Below, piece by piece: positions 43,971-52,680 of a DNA stretch of 64,000 nucleotides. The stretch's first letter is position 1, and each line of letters opens with the position of its first letter. The DNA comes from Marinoscillum sp. 108 (GTDB lineage: Bacteria > Bacteroidota > Bacteroidia > Cytophagales > Cyclobacteriaceae): contig NZ_LR734808.1 in assembly GCF_902506655.1 (NCBI RefSeq), positions 1,116,001 through 1,180,000 on the forward strand, given 5' to 3'. Below the pieces are notes generated by a model that did no database searches, was not told the DNA's origin, and saw nothing but the letters and a program-made list of their open reading frames with translations. A program made the translations under genes and the position numbers.

Positions 43971-44297
43971 CAAGCAATATTTGTGTGTGGTAACTCTATA
44001 TTTTTTAAAGCCGATTAATGGACGTGAATTTAGAAAAGTAGGAACGTTCAGGCGGGCGGGGCATCCAAGGCAAGTGTGAATCATTTTGACTCCAATAAAA
44101 TTCCTAAAAAAGGCTCAAATACGATGAGTCAAAATGATTTTTTGCGTTGGTGCCTTTTCTTTTGCTTCGTTTTCTTTGGGCAAGCAAAGAAAATGAAGGT
44201 AAGTGGTCAATCAACTAGATTGAGCTATATAAGGTATCAGATCACAACTTCACCATCATCTTCAAAGCAATCTCCCCACGGGTTTTCGGATTGTTCC
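43971..44297. repeat. Long intergenic repeat family, copy B
   Basis: About 327 bp. It keeps the 14-bp inverted repeat (44079-44092 / 44126-44139) and the TTTTCTTTG...CAAGCAAAGAAAA segment, but lacks the GC-rich CCCGGCCGGG word after CATCCAAGGC and carries a CTTTTCTTTTGCTTCG variant, so it is a subtype or a partly deleted copy. Confidence 0.85.
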
Positions 44298-44325
44298 CTT
44301 TCCTGGCCCTGGAGTTTGGGTCAGC

Positions 44326-44676
44326 TCACCCTTTGTTGAACAAATACATCCAGATAACGCGACTCATGCGGAAATTGAACCCCCACAGGAGCAATACGGT
44401 GAAAATGGCCAGGTACAATATGTAATCCAGCGACACGCCGATCACCAGACAAACCAGCAGCACAGCGACCATCTCGGCAATGTTCAGCCCATAGCTCACA
44501 TACATGGCCCCCATGAAATACCCCGGCTCTATCTCATACCGGTGGTGGCAGTGCGCACAGGTCTCATGCATCTGCGGCATTTTCATCAGCAGCACATTTC
44601 CTTTGGTCTCAAAGACCTCCCCTTTTCCACAAATCGGACATTTCTCCTGAAAAACTCCCTTAAGCCTGTTTTGCAT
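44326..44676 (-). CDS. DUF983-family zinc-ribbon membrane protein
   Basis: 116 residues. CPICGKGEVFE and ETCAHCHHRYEIEPGYFMGAMYVSYG form the DUF983 zinc ribbon and entry motif, followed by two transmembrane helices (about 67-88 and 93-110). The family has no firm function, though members are near cytochrome and lipid genes. Length is normal. It is divergent from the AraC gene. Confidence 0.9.
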   Translation of the reverse strand: MQNRLKGVFQEKCPICGKGEVFETKGNVLLMKMPQMHETCAHCHHRYEIEPGYFMGAMYVSYGLNIAEMVAVLLVCLVIGVSLDYILYLAIFTVLLLWGFNFRMSRVIWMYLFNKG

Positions 44677-44773
44677 TTCTCAAATAATTATGAGCAAAAT
44701 TGATGGATTATCACCAATGATCGATTAAACGAAAGTTTCCAATATTTGCACAAAAGAGACATCCCCCCCAATC

Positions 44774-45673
44774 ATGAAGAGCATCAATGTACTGGACCTG
44801 ACCGAATTTGAAAGCCACGGAGACCCGATAGACTTTCACTGTAACACCTTCACCAGGCACCTGCAAGCGCACCATGGCGCCATCACGGTTCCGCACAAAC
44901 ACAACTTCTTTCTCATTGTGCTTTTCACGAGCGGTAGTGGCCTCCATGAAATTGACTTTGAAAAATATCGGGTAACACCCGGGAGTGTCTTCTTCCTCTC
45001 ACCCGGGCAAACGCACTACTGGGAGCTGTCTGACGACATTGAAGGGCTCATCTTCTTTCATTCTCAGGAATTCTTCGACTTGTCCTTTACCGATCGATCG
45101 GTCTATGATTTTCCTTTCTTCTACTCTCAGCTGAACTCCGCAGTGCTGCAGCTGAACACCACGGACACCCATAAAATGGCGGCCCGGTTCAATGAATTAC
45201 TCACGGAGTACAGCGGCAAAAACACCTTCATGACCACCCAGAAGCTCTCGTCTCTGCTGAGCCTTACCTACATAGAGCTCAGTCGGCTATACCTGGCTCA
45301 GGGACAAATGGAGGTTTCTAAAACAGGTGTGCACTCCGAGCATTTGCGCAAGCTGGAAAAACTGATAGAAGAAAATTTCCGTACCGAAAAGTCACCTGGG
45401 GCATATGCCAACATGCTGCACATGACAGTGCGTCATCTCAACAGACTGACCCAGGGATCGCTGAATAAATCACCGACACAACTCATCACCGAGCGCATAC
45501 TCCTGGAGGCCAAGCGCATGCTGGTGCATGGCACCTCCTCACTCTCGCAGATCTCCTATGATTTGGGATACGAGGATTACGCCTACTTTTCACGGCTTTT
45601 CAAAAAATGGACAAAGCTCACTCCTTCGGCTTTTGCTCAGCAGTACCAGTCGGGCAGATCCAGAATACAGTAA
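44774..45673 (+). CDS. AraC-family transcriptional regulator
   Basis: 299 residues. The N-terminal cupin-type sensing part has VPHKHNFFLIVLFTSGSGLHEIDFE, VTPGSVFFLSPGQTHYWEL. The C-terminal double HTH (about 195-295) has the second-helix signature SLSQISYDLGYEDYAYFSRLFKKWTKLTPSAF (shown here in two parts: SLSQISYDLGYEDYAYFS and RLFKKWTKLTPSAF). The cupin ligand and targets are unknown; the divergent DUF983 gene (97 nt apart) is one possible target. It is a typical Bacteroidota AraC. Confidence 0.93.
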   Translation: MKSINVLDLTEFESHGDPIDFHCNTFTRHLQAHHGAITVPHKHNFFLIVLFTSGSGLHEIDFEKYRVTPGSVFFLSPGQTHYWELSDDIEGLIFFHSQEFFDLSFTDRSVYDFPFFYSQLNSAVLQLNTTDTHKMAARFNELLTEYSGKNTFMTTQKLSSLLSLTYIELSRLYLAQGQMEVSKTGVHSEHLRKLEKLIEENFRTEKSPGAYANMLHMTVRHLNRLTQGSLNKSPTQLITERILLEAKRMLVHGTSSLSQISYDLGYEDYAYFSRLFKKWTKLTPSAFAQQYQSGRSRIQ

Positions 45674-45831
45674 CTCAAAGTGAATAAACCACCTACACAT
45701 CAGGCGCTCATAGTATCTTTGATCCATTGACCACATAAACTGCGGTATCCATCAGCGCTTCCATCCAAAACCACCGATTCATCCTTGACACCCCGGTAGA
45801 TCAAATCACCGATCGCATCCTCTATCAGCAT

Positions 45832-48800
45832 GTGAGCATGGACACCTCAGAGACCATCTCCGGGGGCAGCCTGTTTCCTTACAGCATCACGTTGAACGAG
45901 GCTTTTTTTGCTATTGAGGCCAACAACGCCACCTTTTCCGTGTCAGTGATTCAGCAGCAAAGCCAAACCATCCTCTTTTGCGAATGCGCTGAAAACACCA
46001 ACCAAATGTGCCTCCATCAGGCGAGAGCCCTCTCTGCCCTGACCAGGCAGGAGGATCTGCAGCTCTTCTTCGATAACCAGCTGAGGCATGCACGGCTCAA
46101 GCGAGTGGCTTATGACTATGGGTTGGAAAACGAGCCCGACCTGGATGAGCACTTCAGACTGGAGCTCTATCAAAACCGTCTGGTGATCAATCCGGTGAAC
46201 CCGGCGCTCACGGCCGTCACCCACGAGCACCTGGCCGAGCTCAGAAACAGCATCCTCTCCCCGGAGCCTCCGACAGCACCAGTCGCCAATTCTGAGGCTG
46301 AAACCGAATTCATAGTCCTCAGGCAACACAAATATTACAAAGGTCTGCAGGCAGAGCTTTGCGCGGCGCCTCATACCCAGCAAGGAAAAATAAAGGCTCC
46401 TATCCGCTCCATCGACACACAGGCAGCCATCTGGCATACGTCCAGTCCCGGGGACATTAAGTTTCTGATGGGCGTCGGGCAGCTCAAGAACCGCACAGAG
46501 GAGCGTCTGGGCACACGGGACATCACCGCCCTGCGAGCGGTGATCCAAAACCCGGCGAACTACCCCTTCTACTACCACCAGGCCAGCGCCTCAGAAAGCC
46601 TTTCGCCCAAATCATTACTACCGATCAAAGTACGTCGGCTTCAGGAGGACATCACCCTGACGGTGAGCGAAAGCAAAGGAGTTTATGAAATCTACGCCTC
46701 GGTATCGATCAATGGTGTGACGCACCAGGTAGCTGACCTGTCCCTCAGACTGCAATGCTTTCTGGTGATTGCTGAGGTCTGGTATTTCATAGACAAGCTT
46801 CCCGTGCTCTCCATCGTGCAGCTACTCAAACAGAAGTCGGGCCGGATGCTCATCTACGCCTCCGCTTTCCGTGAGTTCAAAGCACAGTTTCTGGACAAGG
46901 TGGCCGATAAGATCCACATTGAGTACACCTTCATCGCAAAGGCTTCCCCCCGCCAGTTGGCAGCCAGCGAATATGTCTCCGACACAGAAAAGATCATCTA
47001 CCTTTCCGATTTTGGCAGCCACGTGATGATCATGCCTGTGATGCGCTACAACGACGTGGAGATACCTGTGAGAACCAAGCGTCAGGTGTTTGGCAAGGAC
47101 GAAAACGGTGGTGAGTTTCTGGTAGACCGGGACACCCAGTCGGAAATAGAACTCACTGCCCTCCTCATCAGGCAGCACCCCGACTTCCGGGAGCAGCTGG
47201 AAAACGAACTGGATCACTTTTACCTCCACAAGCGACAGTTTTTGAATGAAGACTGGTTTCTCCCCGCCTTTGAAGACTGGGGGCATGCCGGGATCAGAGT
47301 ACTCGGATTCAATGAGCTGGAAGGCAACAAGGTCAACCCACACAAAGCCCGGATTGACATCAAAGTACTGAGTGGTCTCAACTGGTTCAACGCCACCATC
47401 AGTGCCCGCTTTGGCCGAAAGAAAGCTTCTGTGAAAAAGATCCAGGTGGCCGTGAAAAACAAGAGCAAGTATGTACAGCTGGACGATGGTACGATGGGCA
47501 TACTGCCTCAGGAGTGGATAGAGAAGTTCGCGGCCTATTTCACCGCCGGAGACCTGAACGAGGAAGACATGATCAGCATCCCAAAAATCAACTTCTCCGA
47601 CATAGAAGAGCTCTTTGATGAAGAAATGCTGGACGAAACCACCAAAAGGGACATCCGGCTGCTGAAGCAGAAAGTGGAAGACTTTACCAGCATACAGCCC
47701 GTACCAGTGCCCAAAACACTGCAAGGCACCCTGCGGACCTATCAGCAGGAAGGGTTAAACTGGCTGAACTTTCTGGACGAGTACAACTTTGGCGGGTGCC
47801 TCGCTGATGACATGGGACTGGGCAAATCCATTCAGATCATCGCTTTTGCACTCCTGCAAAAGGAGAAAACTCCCAACAGTACCAACCTGCTGGTGGTGCC
47901 CACTACGCTGATTTTCAACTGGCAGGCGGAGATCTCCCGGTTTGCACCCAGCCTATCTGTGTATACCCTTCAGGGTGCGGACCGAATAAAAGGGACCGAT
48001 GGGTTGGAAAAATTTGACATCATCCTGATCTCGTATAACACGCTGCTCACAGACATCAACTACCTCCGCTATTTTGAGTTCAACTACATCTTTCTGGATG
48101 AATCCCAGCAAATCAAAAATCCTGAATCTCAGCGCTACAAGGCGGCACGGCTCCTTCAGTCTCGAAACAAAGTAGTCATCACGGGCACGCCCATCGAAAA
48201 CAATACCTTCGATCTGTACAGTCAGTTCTCCTTTGCGTGTCCTGGCCTGTTTGGCAACAAACGACACTTCAAAGAGCTGTACTCCGTGCCAATAGACCGC
48301 TTCAAAGACAGCCGGCGAGCTAAGGAACTACAGCAAAAAATCAAACCCTTCCTGCTGAGAAGAACCAAACAGCAGGTGGCCAAAGAGCTCCCGAAAAAGA
48401 CCGAAATGATCCTCTACTGCCCCATGGAGACGGAGCAGCGGGAAACCTACAACGCCTATGAGAAGGAGTTTCGCGACTACATTTCGGTCACAGAGGCGGA
48501 AGAGCTGGAAAGAAATCCAATGCATGCGCTCAAAGGCCTCACCAAACTGCGCCAGATCTGCAACTCTACCAAGCTGCTGAAAAGTGACGAAATCCTGGGC
48601 AAGAAGACCTCCTCCAAGATCGATACACTCATGGAGCAAATAGAAAACAACGCTCCACATCATAAGATGCTGGTCTTCTCTCAGTTTGTTTCCATGCTGG
48701 AGCTGATCCGGGAGGAACTGGACGCCAGGGGTATTCGTTATGCCCTTCTCACTGGCAACACCAGAAATCGTGAGGCGGTTGTGGAGTCCTTTCAGCAAAA

Positions 48801-49110
48801 TGAAGACATCCGGGTGTTTCTCATCAGCCTCAAGGCTGGCGGTACCGGCCTCAACCTGGTAGAAGCCAGCTATGTTTACCTGGTAGACCCCTGGTGGAAT
48901 CCTGCTGTGGAAAACCAGGCCATCGATCGGGTACACAGGATCGGCCAGGAAAACAACGTGACCGCTATACGCCTCATCTGCCCTGATACCATTGAGCAAA
49001 AAATCTTACAGCTACAAACTACCAAGAAGCAACTCTCCGGGGAGCTCATTACAGAAGACAGTGCCTCAGCCAAGCTCTTGTCGAAAGCGGAGCTACTCAA
49101 GATGCTCTGA
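45832..49110 (+). CDS. SWIM-domain SNF2/DEAD-box ATPase (RapA/HepA-like helicase)
   Basis: 1092 residues from GTG 45832; an ATG at 45838 is also good. The N-terminal part has a SWIM-type zinc finger, C-E-C then C-L-H in FCECAENTNQMCLHQARAL. The SNF2 motor begins near residue 620: LRTYQQEGLNWLNF, Walker A DDMGLGKSIQIIAF (about 658), IFLDESQQIKNP (a DESQ variant of the DEAH box), VITGTPIENNTFDLYSQFSF. The helicase C half has FSQFVSMLELI, KAGGTGLNLVEASYVYLVDP and VENQAIDRVHRIGQ. A DNA translocase that probably remodels protein-DNA complexes or RNA polymerase; targets unknown. The frame is open upstream to 45739 without a start codon, so the N-terminus is uncertain. Confidence 0.9.
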   Translation: MSMDTSETISGGSLFPYSITLNEAFFAIEANNATFSVSVIQQQSQTILFCECAENTNQMCLHQARALSALTRQEDLQLFFDNQLRHARLKRVAYDYGLENEPDLDEHFRLELYQNRLVINPVNPALTAVTHEHLAELRNSILSPEPPTAPVANSEAETEFIVLRQHKYYKGLQAELCAAPHTQQGKIKAPIRSIDTQAAIWHTSSPGDIKFLMGVGQLKNRTEERLGTRDITALRAVIQNPANYPFYYHQASASESLSPKSLLPIKVRRLQEDITLTVSESKGVYEIYASVSINGVTHQVADLSLRLQCFLVIAEVWYFIDKLPVLSIVQLLKQKSGRMLIYASAFREFKAQFLDKVADKIHIEYTFIAKASPRQLAASEYVSDTEKIIYLSDFGSHVMIMPVMRYNDVEIPVRTKRQVFGKDENGGEFLVDRDTQSEIELTALLIRQHPDFREQLENELDHFYLHKRQFLNEDWFLPAFEDWGHAGIRVLGFNELEGNKVNPHKARIDIKVLSGLNWFNATISARFGRKKASVKKIQVAVKNKSKYVQLDDGTMGILPQEWIEKFAAYFTAGDLNEEDMISIPKINFSDIEELFDEEMLDETTKRDIRLLKQKVEDFTSIQPVPVPKTLQGTLRTYQQEGLNWLNFLDEYNFGGCLADDMGLGKSIQIIAFALLQKEKTPNSTNLLVVPTTLIFNWQAEISRFAPSLSVYTLQGADRIKGTDGLEKFDIILISYNTLLTDINYLRYFEFNYIFLDESQQIKNPESQRYKAARLLQSRNKVVITGTPIENNTFDLYSQFSFACPGLFGNKRHFKELYSVPIDRFKDSRRAKELQQKIKPFLLRRTKQQVAKELPKKTEMILYCPMETEQRETYNAYEKEFRDYISVTEAEELERNPMHALKGLTKLRQICNSTKLLKSDEILGKKTSSKIDTLMEQIENNAPHHKMLVFSQFVSMLELIREELDARGIRYALLTGNTRNREAVVESFQQNEDIRVFLISLKAGGTGLNLVEASYVYLVDPWWNPAVENQAIDRVHRIGQENNVTAIRLICPDTIEQKILQLQTTKKQLSGELITEDSASAKLLSKAELLKML

Positions 49111-49196
49111 ACAGAGAAAAATGATCACTATTTCGGGTCATTGCTAGGAGAACCGGGTTGGCTGGCCCAATTTCGCAGCACCAAAACGACGACTCA

Positions 49197-49502
49197 ATGA
49201 ACCTCAAAACACCCATCGGAAGATTAAGAGTACTGGCCATTCTGGAAGGTGTCAGCTTTCTGCTTTTTGCTATCACCATGCCACTGAAATACTGGCTTCA
49301 AATCCCCGAACCCAATTTATATGTAGGCATGACCCACGGCTGGCTGTTCATTCTCTATGTGCTGTTTTGTATTCAGAACATCTTCATTCATGGCTGGGGC
49401 ATCAAAGCTTCCGTACTTTCGCTGGGTGCGTCGTTGGTTCCCTTTGGCACCTTCTATGCAGACGCCAAGATTTTCAAACCACAGCAAAAGATCACCGCCT
49501 GA
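49197..49502 (+). CDS. DUF3817-family membrane protein
   Basis: 101 residues from ATG 49197 (MNLKTPIGRLRVLAILEGVSF); an earlier in-frame start at 49158 is less likely. Pattern FRxxAxxEGxSFLLLxxxMPLKY, GLTHGWLFxxY and ASLxPFGTFxxD fits DUF3817, and three hydrophobic helices are seen. Its role is unknown. It follows the SNF2 gene by 86 nt on the same strand and is bordered downstream by repeat copy C. Confidence 0.88.
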   Translation: MNLKTPIGRLRVLAILEGVSFLLFAITMPLKYWLQIPEPNLYVGMTHGWLFILYVLFCIQNIFIHGWGIKASVLSLGASLVPFGTFYADAKIFKPQQKITA

Positions 49503-49534
49503 TCTACAGCCACTAAAACTGGATGAAGTCATTA

Positions 49535-49898
49535 AGTAGGGTCTCTAGAGTTATATATTGCAAAACCGAACTAATCCACTTTGGATTCAGAAAAGTAGAG
49601 ACATAAAGGAGGGCGGCGCATCCAAGCCTTGCCCGGCCGGGACAAGTGTGAATCATTTTGACTCCAAAAATTCCTCAAAAAAGCTCAAACCAGATGAGTC
49701 GAAATGATTTTTTGCGTGCGACCGGCTAGGTTGGTGCCCTTCTGTAGTACCACCAATTGTTTTCTTTGCCTACGCGGCCCGGGGCAAGCAAAGAAAATGA
49801 AGGTAAGTAGCCAATCAATTGGATTGAGGTAAATAAGGTATCAGATCACAAACTCACAATCCATCTTTAATGCAATCTCCACAAAGGAATTCGCCTGA
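49535..49898. repeat. Long intergenic repeat family, copy C
   Basis: About 364 bp and the closest match to copy A. The 14-bp inverted repeat is at 49651-49664 / 49696-49709 with one changed base (GAGTCGAAATGATT). The GC-rich CTTGCCCGGCCGGG / GGCCCGGGGCAAG pair and TTTTCTTTGC / GCAAAGAAAA are present. Confidence 0.85.
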
Positions 49899-49901
49899 TT
49901 C

Positions 49902-50345
49902 CTAAAACTTCCGCACAATCACCACTCCAACCACCACCAGCACAATGCCCAATACGCGCATGGGGCTGATGGACTGCTGCTGAGCCACCAGCACGTTGAA
50001 GTGCTCCAAAAGCGCTGAAATGATGAGCTGACCAGCCACAACGAGTCCAAAGGTGAGGCCAGGGCCCAGTTGCGGGAAAGCCAGAATGATAACAGTCACA
50101 TAAAAAGCACCGAGCACCCCACCTATCCAAACATAGCCGGGAGCGGATTTGATGCCCTCCCAGGATACCGACTGCTGAGTGAATAGAATATAGAGCAATA
50201 GCGCCACTGTGCCCACCACAAACGAGATAGTGGAAGCATGTACAGGGCTTTCTCCTGCCTTGCCTAGTTTGGTGTTGAGGCCAGCCTGTATGGGCAGGAA
50301 GGCTCCTGAGATAAAGGCCATAATGACCCACATGAGTTTATTCAT
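49902..50345 (-). CDS. DMT-superfamily YdcZ (PF04657) membrane protein
   Basis: 147 residues, five hydrophobic helices. MAFISGAFLPIQAGLNTKLGK, WIGGVLGAFYVTVIILAFPQLG and VAGQLIISALLEHFNV, with the closing RVLGIVLVVVGVVIV, match the half-size DMT/EamA relatives of the YdcZ family. Such proteins work as dimers; the substrate is unknown. Its 3' end abuts repeat copy C. Confidence 0.9.
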   Translation of the reverse strand: MNKLMWVIMAFISGAFLPIQAGLNTKLGKAGESPVHASTISFVVGTVALLLYILFTQQSVSWEGIKSAPGYVWIGGVLGAFYVTVIILAFPQLGPGLTFGLVVAGQLIISALLEHFNVLVAQQQSISPMRVLGIVLVVVGVVIVRKF

Positions 50346-50404
50346 TCAATTTATGTATTAGCGTTTCTTTAAAAAGCCTGGGATCTTTGAGTTCCAGTGT
50401 GTGA

Positions 50405-50536
50405 TTCCACTATCCCTGTGAACTGCAAGGTAAATACTATCCGCAGATAGATCATGAGGCCAAAAAGAAATTCGACAACATTACCAACCAAAACACGTCG
50501 TTTGATGTCTTTTATGCTCCACTAAAATATCTATGA
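50405..50536 (+). pseudogene. Open-frame remnant without start codon, coupled by ATGA to the next gene
   Basis: Between the TGA at 50402 and the TGA at 50534 is a 43-codon open frame with coding-like residues (YYPQIDHEAKKKFDNI, NTSFDVFYAPLKYL), but no ATG, GTG or TTG. Its stop overlaps the ATG of the following lipoprotein (ATGA). It could be the decayed 3' end of an upstream gene that was once co-translated with it. Confidence 0.3.
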
Positions 50537-50817
50537 AAACCATTCTACAGTTCGCACTCGCCGCCCTTCTTTTTGGATGCAACCCTTCAAGCGGATCCAG
50601 AGAGGCTTACTACGTCTCGAAAATCAGTCAGGAAAAGGACGGAAAGACCCTGCATCTGAAGGATCAGAATAACAATGAGTTCACTACGGTCATTAGCATT
50701 CCCAATGGGAACTATATTGAAGTAAACGAAGGAGACACGATAAGCATAGAAATAGAAAGTATCATAGAAACATACCCCCCAATCCTCATCTCAAAGGACA
50801 TTAAGGTATTGAAGTAG
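50533..50817 (+). CDS. Small lipoprotein, unknown function
   Basis: 94 residues. Signal peptide MKTILQFALAALLFGCNPSS, lipobox FGC. The mature part (about 75 residues) is beta-rich with DKDGKTLHLKDQNNNEF-like spacing, an OB- or small-barrel-like look (KDGKTLHLKDQNNNEFTTV, YIEVNEGDTISIEIES). No family recognised. Outer- or inner-membrane location cannot be told from the +2 Asn. Confidence 0.65.
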   Translation: MKTILQFALAALLFGCNPSSGSREAYYVSKISQEKDGKTLHLKDQNNNEFTTVISIPNGNYIEVNEGDTISIEIESIIETYPPILISKDIKVLK

Positions 50818-50965
50818 GGATTAATTAAATCTCTGAGATGATTAAATTGGCATTAGAAAACTGAAATAACACCTAATACTCGGAACCACCCTTTCATTTG
50901 GATCGTCACAAATCCGCACCCACCAACCTGCCAGTACTTCTCTTGGCTATCCCTACCTTTGCCCC

Positions 50966-51373
50966 ATGAGCCACTACATTCCCATATCCAGGATCAAGCC
51001 TGATATCCAGATCACCACTGCACGAAGTGGTGGTCCGGGCGGCCAGCACGTGAATAAGGTGGAAACCAAAGTGATTCTGCGATTCAATGTTCTGGAGTCA
51101 GGACATCTGACGGAGGAAGAGAAATCACGTTTAAAAGAAAAAATCGGAAGCCAGCTCACCAGCGATGGATCCCTCATCATCACCGCGGATAGTCATAAGT
51201 CGCAGCTGAAAAACAAAGAACTGGCCTTTAAAAAACTAGACAGAATACTCACCAAAGCCTCCTTTGTGCCCAAGCCGAGAAAGAAAACCAAACCTTCCAA
51301 ATCAGCTATCAACAAGCGCATAAAAGCCAAAAAAGAACACAGCGAAAAGAAAAAATGGCGCGGGAAAATTTAA
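50966..51373 (+). CDS. arfB: Alternative ribosome-rescue factor / peptidyl-tRNA hydrolase (ArfB, class I RF-like)
   Basis: 135 residues. The catalytic GGQ loop is SGGPGGQHVNKVETKVILRF (about 20-38), and the C-terminal tail is rich in lysine and arginine (KPRKKTKPSKSAINKRIKAK). Without a codon-reading domain, it releases peptides from stalled ribosomes. The basic tail fits binding in the mRNA entry channel. It ends 3 nt before the convergent HD gene's stop. Confidence 0.94.
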   Translation: MSHYIPISRIKPDIQITTARSGGPGGQHVNKVETKVILRFNVLESGHLTEEEKSRLKEKIGSQLTSDGSLIITADSHKSQLKNKELAFKKLDRILTKASFVPKPRKKTKPSKSAINKRIKAKKEHSEKKKWRGKI

Positions 51374-51376
51374 CCC

Positions 51377-51967
51377 CTACTCCTTCAAATTACCATTCTC
51401 TACATTCTCACGCAGCAAGTCTTCTGTGTACGCCCAAAGGCTATCTGATCCTTTGCGAATCCCTTGCACCTTTTCCAACACCCGGCTTAGAGGCACGTCA
51501 TACTCTGCCCAGGTGCCCCCCTGATTGGAAGCATTTTGCATGATCGGCTCCAACCTATCCAAAGCCTTAGCGAAGCGCGCCTCGGGGGTTTCTCCAGCTT
51601 CAAATTCCTCCCAAAGCGCAATGAAATCCCGCATCTGCTCCTCTGGGAGCAACCCGAAAATCCGTTTGGCTGCCTCCAACTCCACCTCCGTGTTCACATG
51701 ACTCTGTGTGGTGTCATAAAGGAAAGTGTCCCCGGCATCTATCTCCACTATATCATGAATGAGCAACATCTTCATCACCTTGAACAGATCCACTTCCGTG
51801 CTGGCATGCTCTGCCAACACCATCGCCATCATGGCCAGGTGCCAGCTGTGCTCTGCATCATTTTCATGGCGCTGACTGTTAAAGAGTCTTGTTTTTCGCT
51901 GTATGTACTTCAGCTTATCTATCTCCCTGATAAAGGCCAGCTGCTGTGTGAGTCTATCTGTATTCAT
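51377..51967 (-). CDS. HD-domain phosphohydrolase (YfbR/HDDC2-like)
   Basis: 196 residues. HD motif residues: His in ENDAEHSWHLAMM, the HD pair in LLIHDIVEIDAGDTF, and a later Asp in KALDRLEPIMQN. The spacing is that of YfbR/HDDC2 5'-deoxynucleotidases. It would act on nucleotide monophosphates in the cytoplasm. Not clearly linked to its neighbours. Confidence 0.88.
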   Translation of the reverse strand: MNTDRLTQQLAFIREIDKLKYIQRKTRLFNSQRHENDAEHSWHLAMMAMVLAEHASTEVDLFKVMKMLLIHDIVEIDAGDTFLYDTTQSHVNTEVELEAAKRIFGLLPEEQMRDFIALWEEFEAGETPEARFAKALDRLEPIMQNASNQGGTWAEYDVPLSRVLEKVQGIRKGSDSLWAYTEDLLRENVENGNLKE

Positions 51968-52062
51968 TTGATTCGTAGATAATTTTTGCCAGTTTACTTT
52001 TAGGCTTCACAAAAGAACCTCAACTTTCCCTAATAGTAAAGGACATTTGTCCCATAGATGAT

Positions 52063-52620
52063 ATGATCCGGGAAAATCCAGCCCTTCTCCAGTACCTTGC
52101 ACAATTGCACCAGTCGAATGGACCTGTGACGGTTACCGATTTCCATCCCAAAACGGAAATCATCAGTCAGGAGAAAAATGTGAAGGCCGCCTTTGTGATC
52201 ACTGCGGGTATCGCCAAGTGTTTTCATCGGGAGAATAACGGCAAGATCTTCGTTCAGGAGTTTTTCGGCCCTGGCGAACTCTTCGGAGAGATAGAACTGA
52301 TCCGTCAATCTCTAAGCTTTAGTAGCATAGAGGCGATCACTCAACTATCAGCATTCAGGATGAATCAGGAACATTTTCATAATCTGCTCCACACCGATCC
52401 CCGATTCAATACGCTCATCATGGAGACACTCGCCAACAAAGTCCGTTACAAAGCCCTCCGGCATGCCCACAACCAATCACACCCTGCCGCCGATAACCTG
52501 CTTCGTCTGCAGCAGTCATTCCCCGACCTGTTTCACACCATCCCAAAACAGGACCTTTCTGACTATCTGGGCATCACACTTCGAAGCCTCAACCGCATTC
52601 TGAAGGGGATCGATCACTAA
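52063..52620 (+). CDS. Crp/Fnr-family transcriptional regulator
   Basis: 185 residues. The cNMP-binding-like domain (about 20-120) has KNVKAAFVITAGIAKCFHRE and EFFGPGELFGEIELIRQ. The C-terminal helix-turn-helix (about 150-180) is PKQDLSDYLGITLRSLNRILK. It lacks a clear cAMP-contacting arginine-serine pair, so another signal or no ligand is possible. It lies divergent from the HD gene. Confidence 0.9.
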   Translation: MIRENPALLQYLAQLHQSNGPVTVTDFHPKTEIISQEKNVKAAFVITAGIAKCFHRENNGKIFVQEFFGPGELFGEIELIRQSLSFSSIEAITQLSAFRMNQEHFHNLLHTDPRFNTLIMETLANKVRYKALRHAHNQSHPAADNLLRLQQSFPDLFHTIPKQDLSDYLGITLRSLNRILKGIDH

Positions 52621-52680
52621 AGTCATCACCTTTTATTCAAATCGATTAATTTCGCCATTCACTAAATCCCGATACCCAAA

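Noticed and set aside
46822-47724. 300-codon minus-strand frame
   Set aside because: Antisense to the SNF2 gene; its length reflects codon bias of the sense gene.
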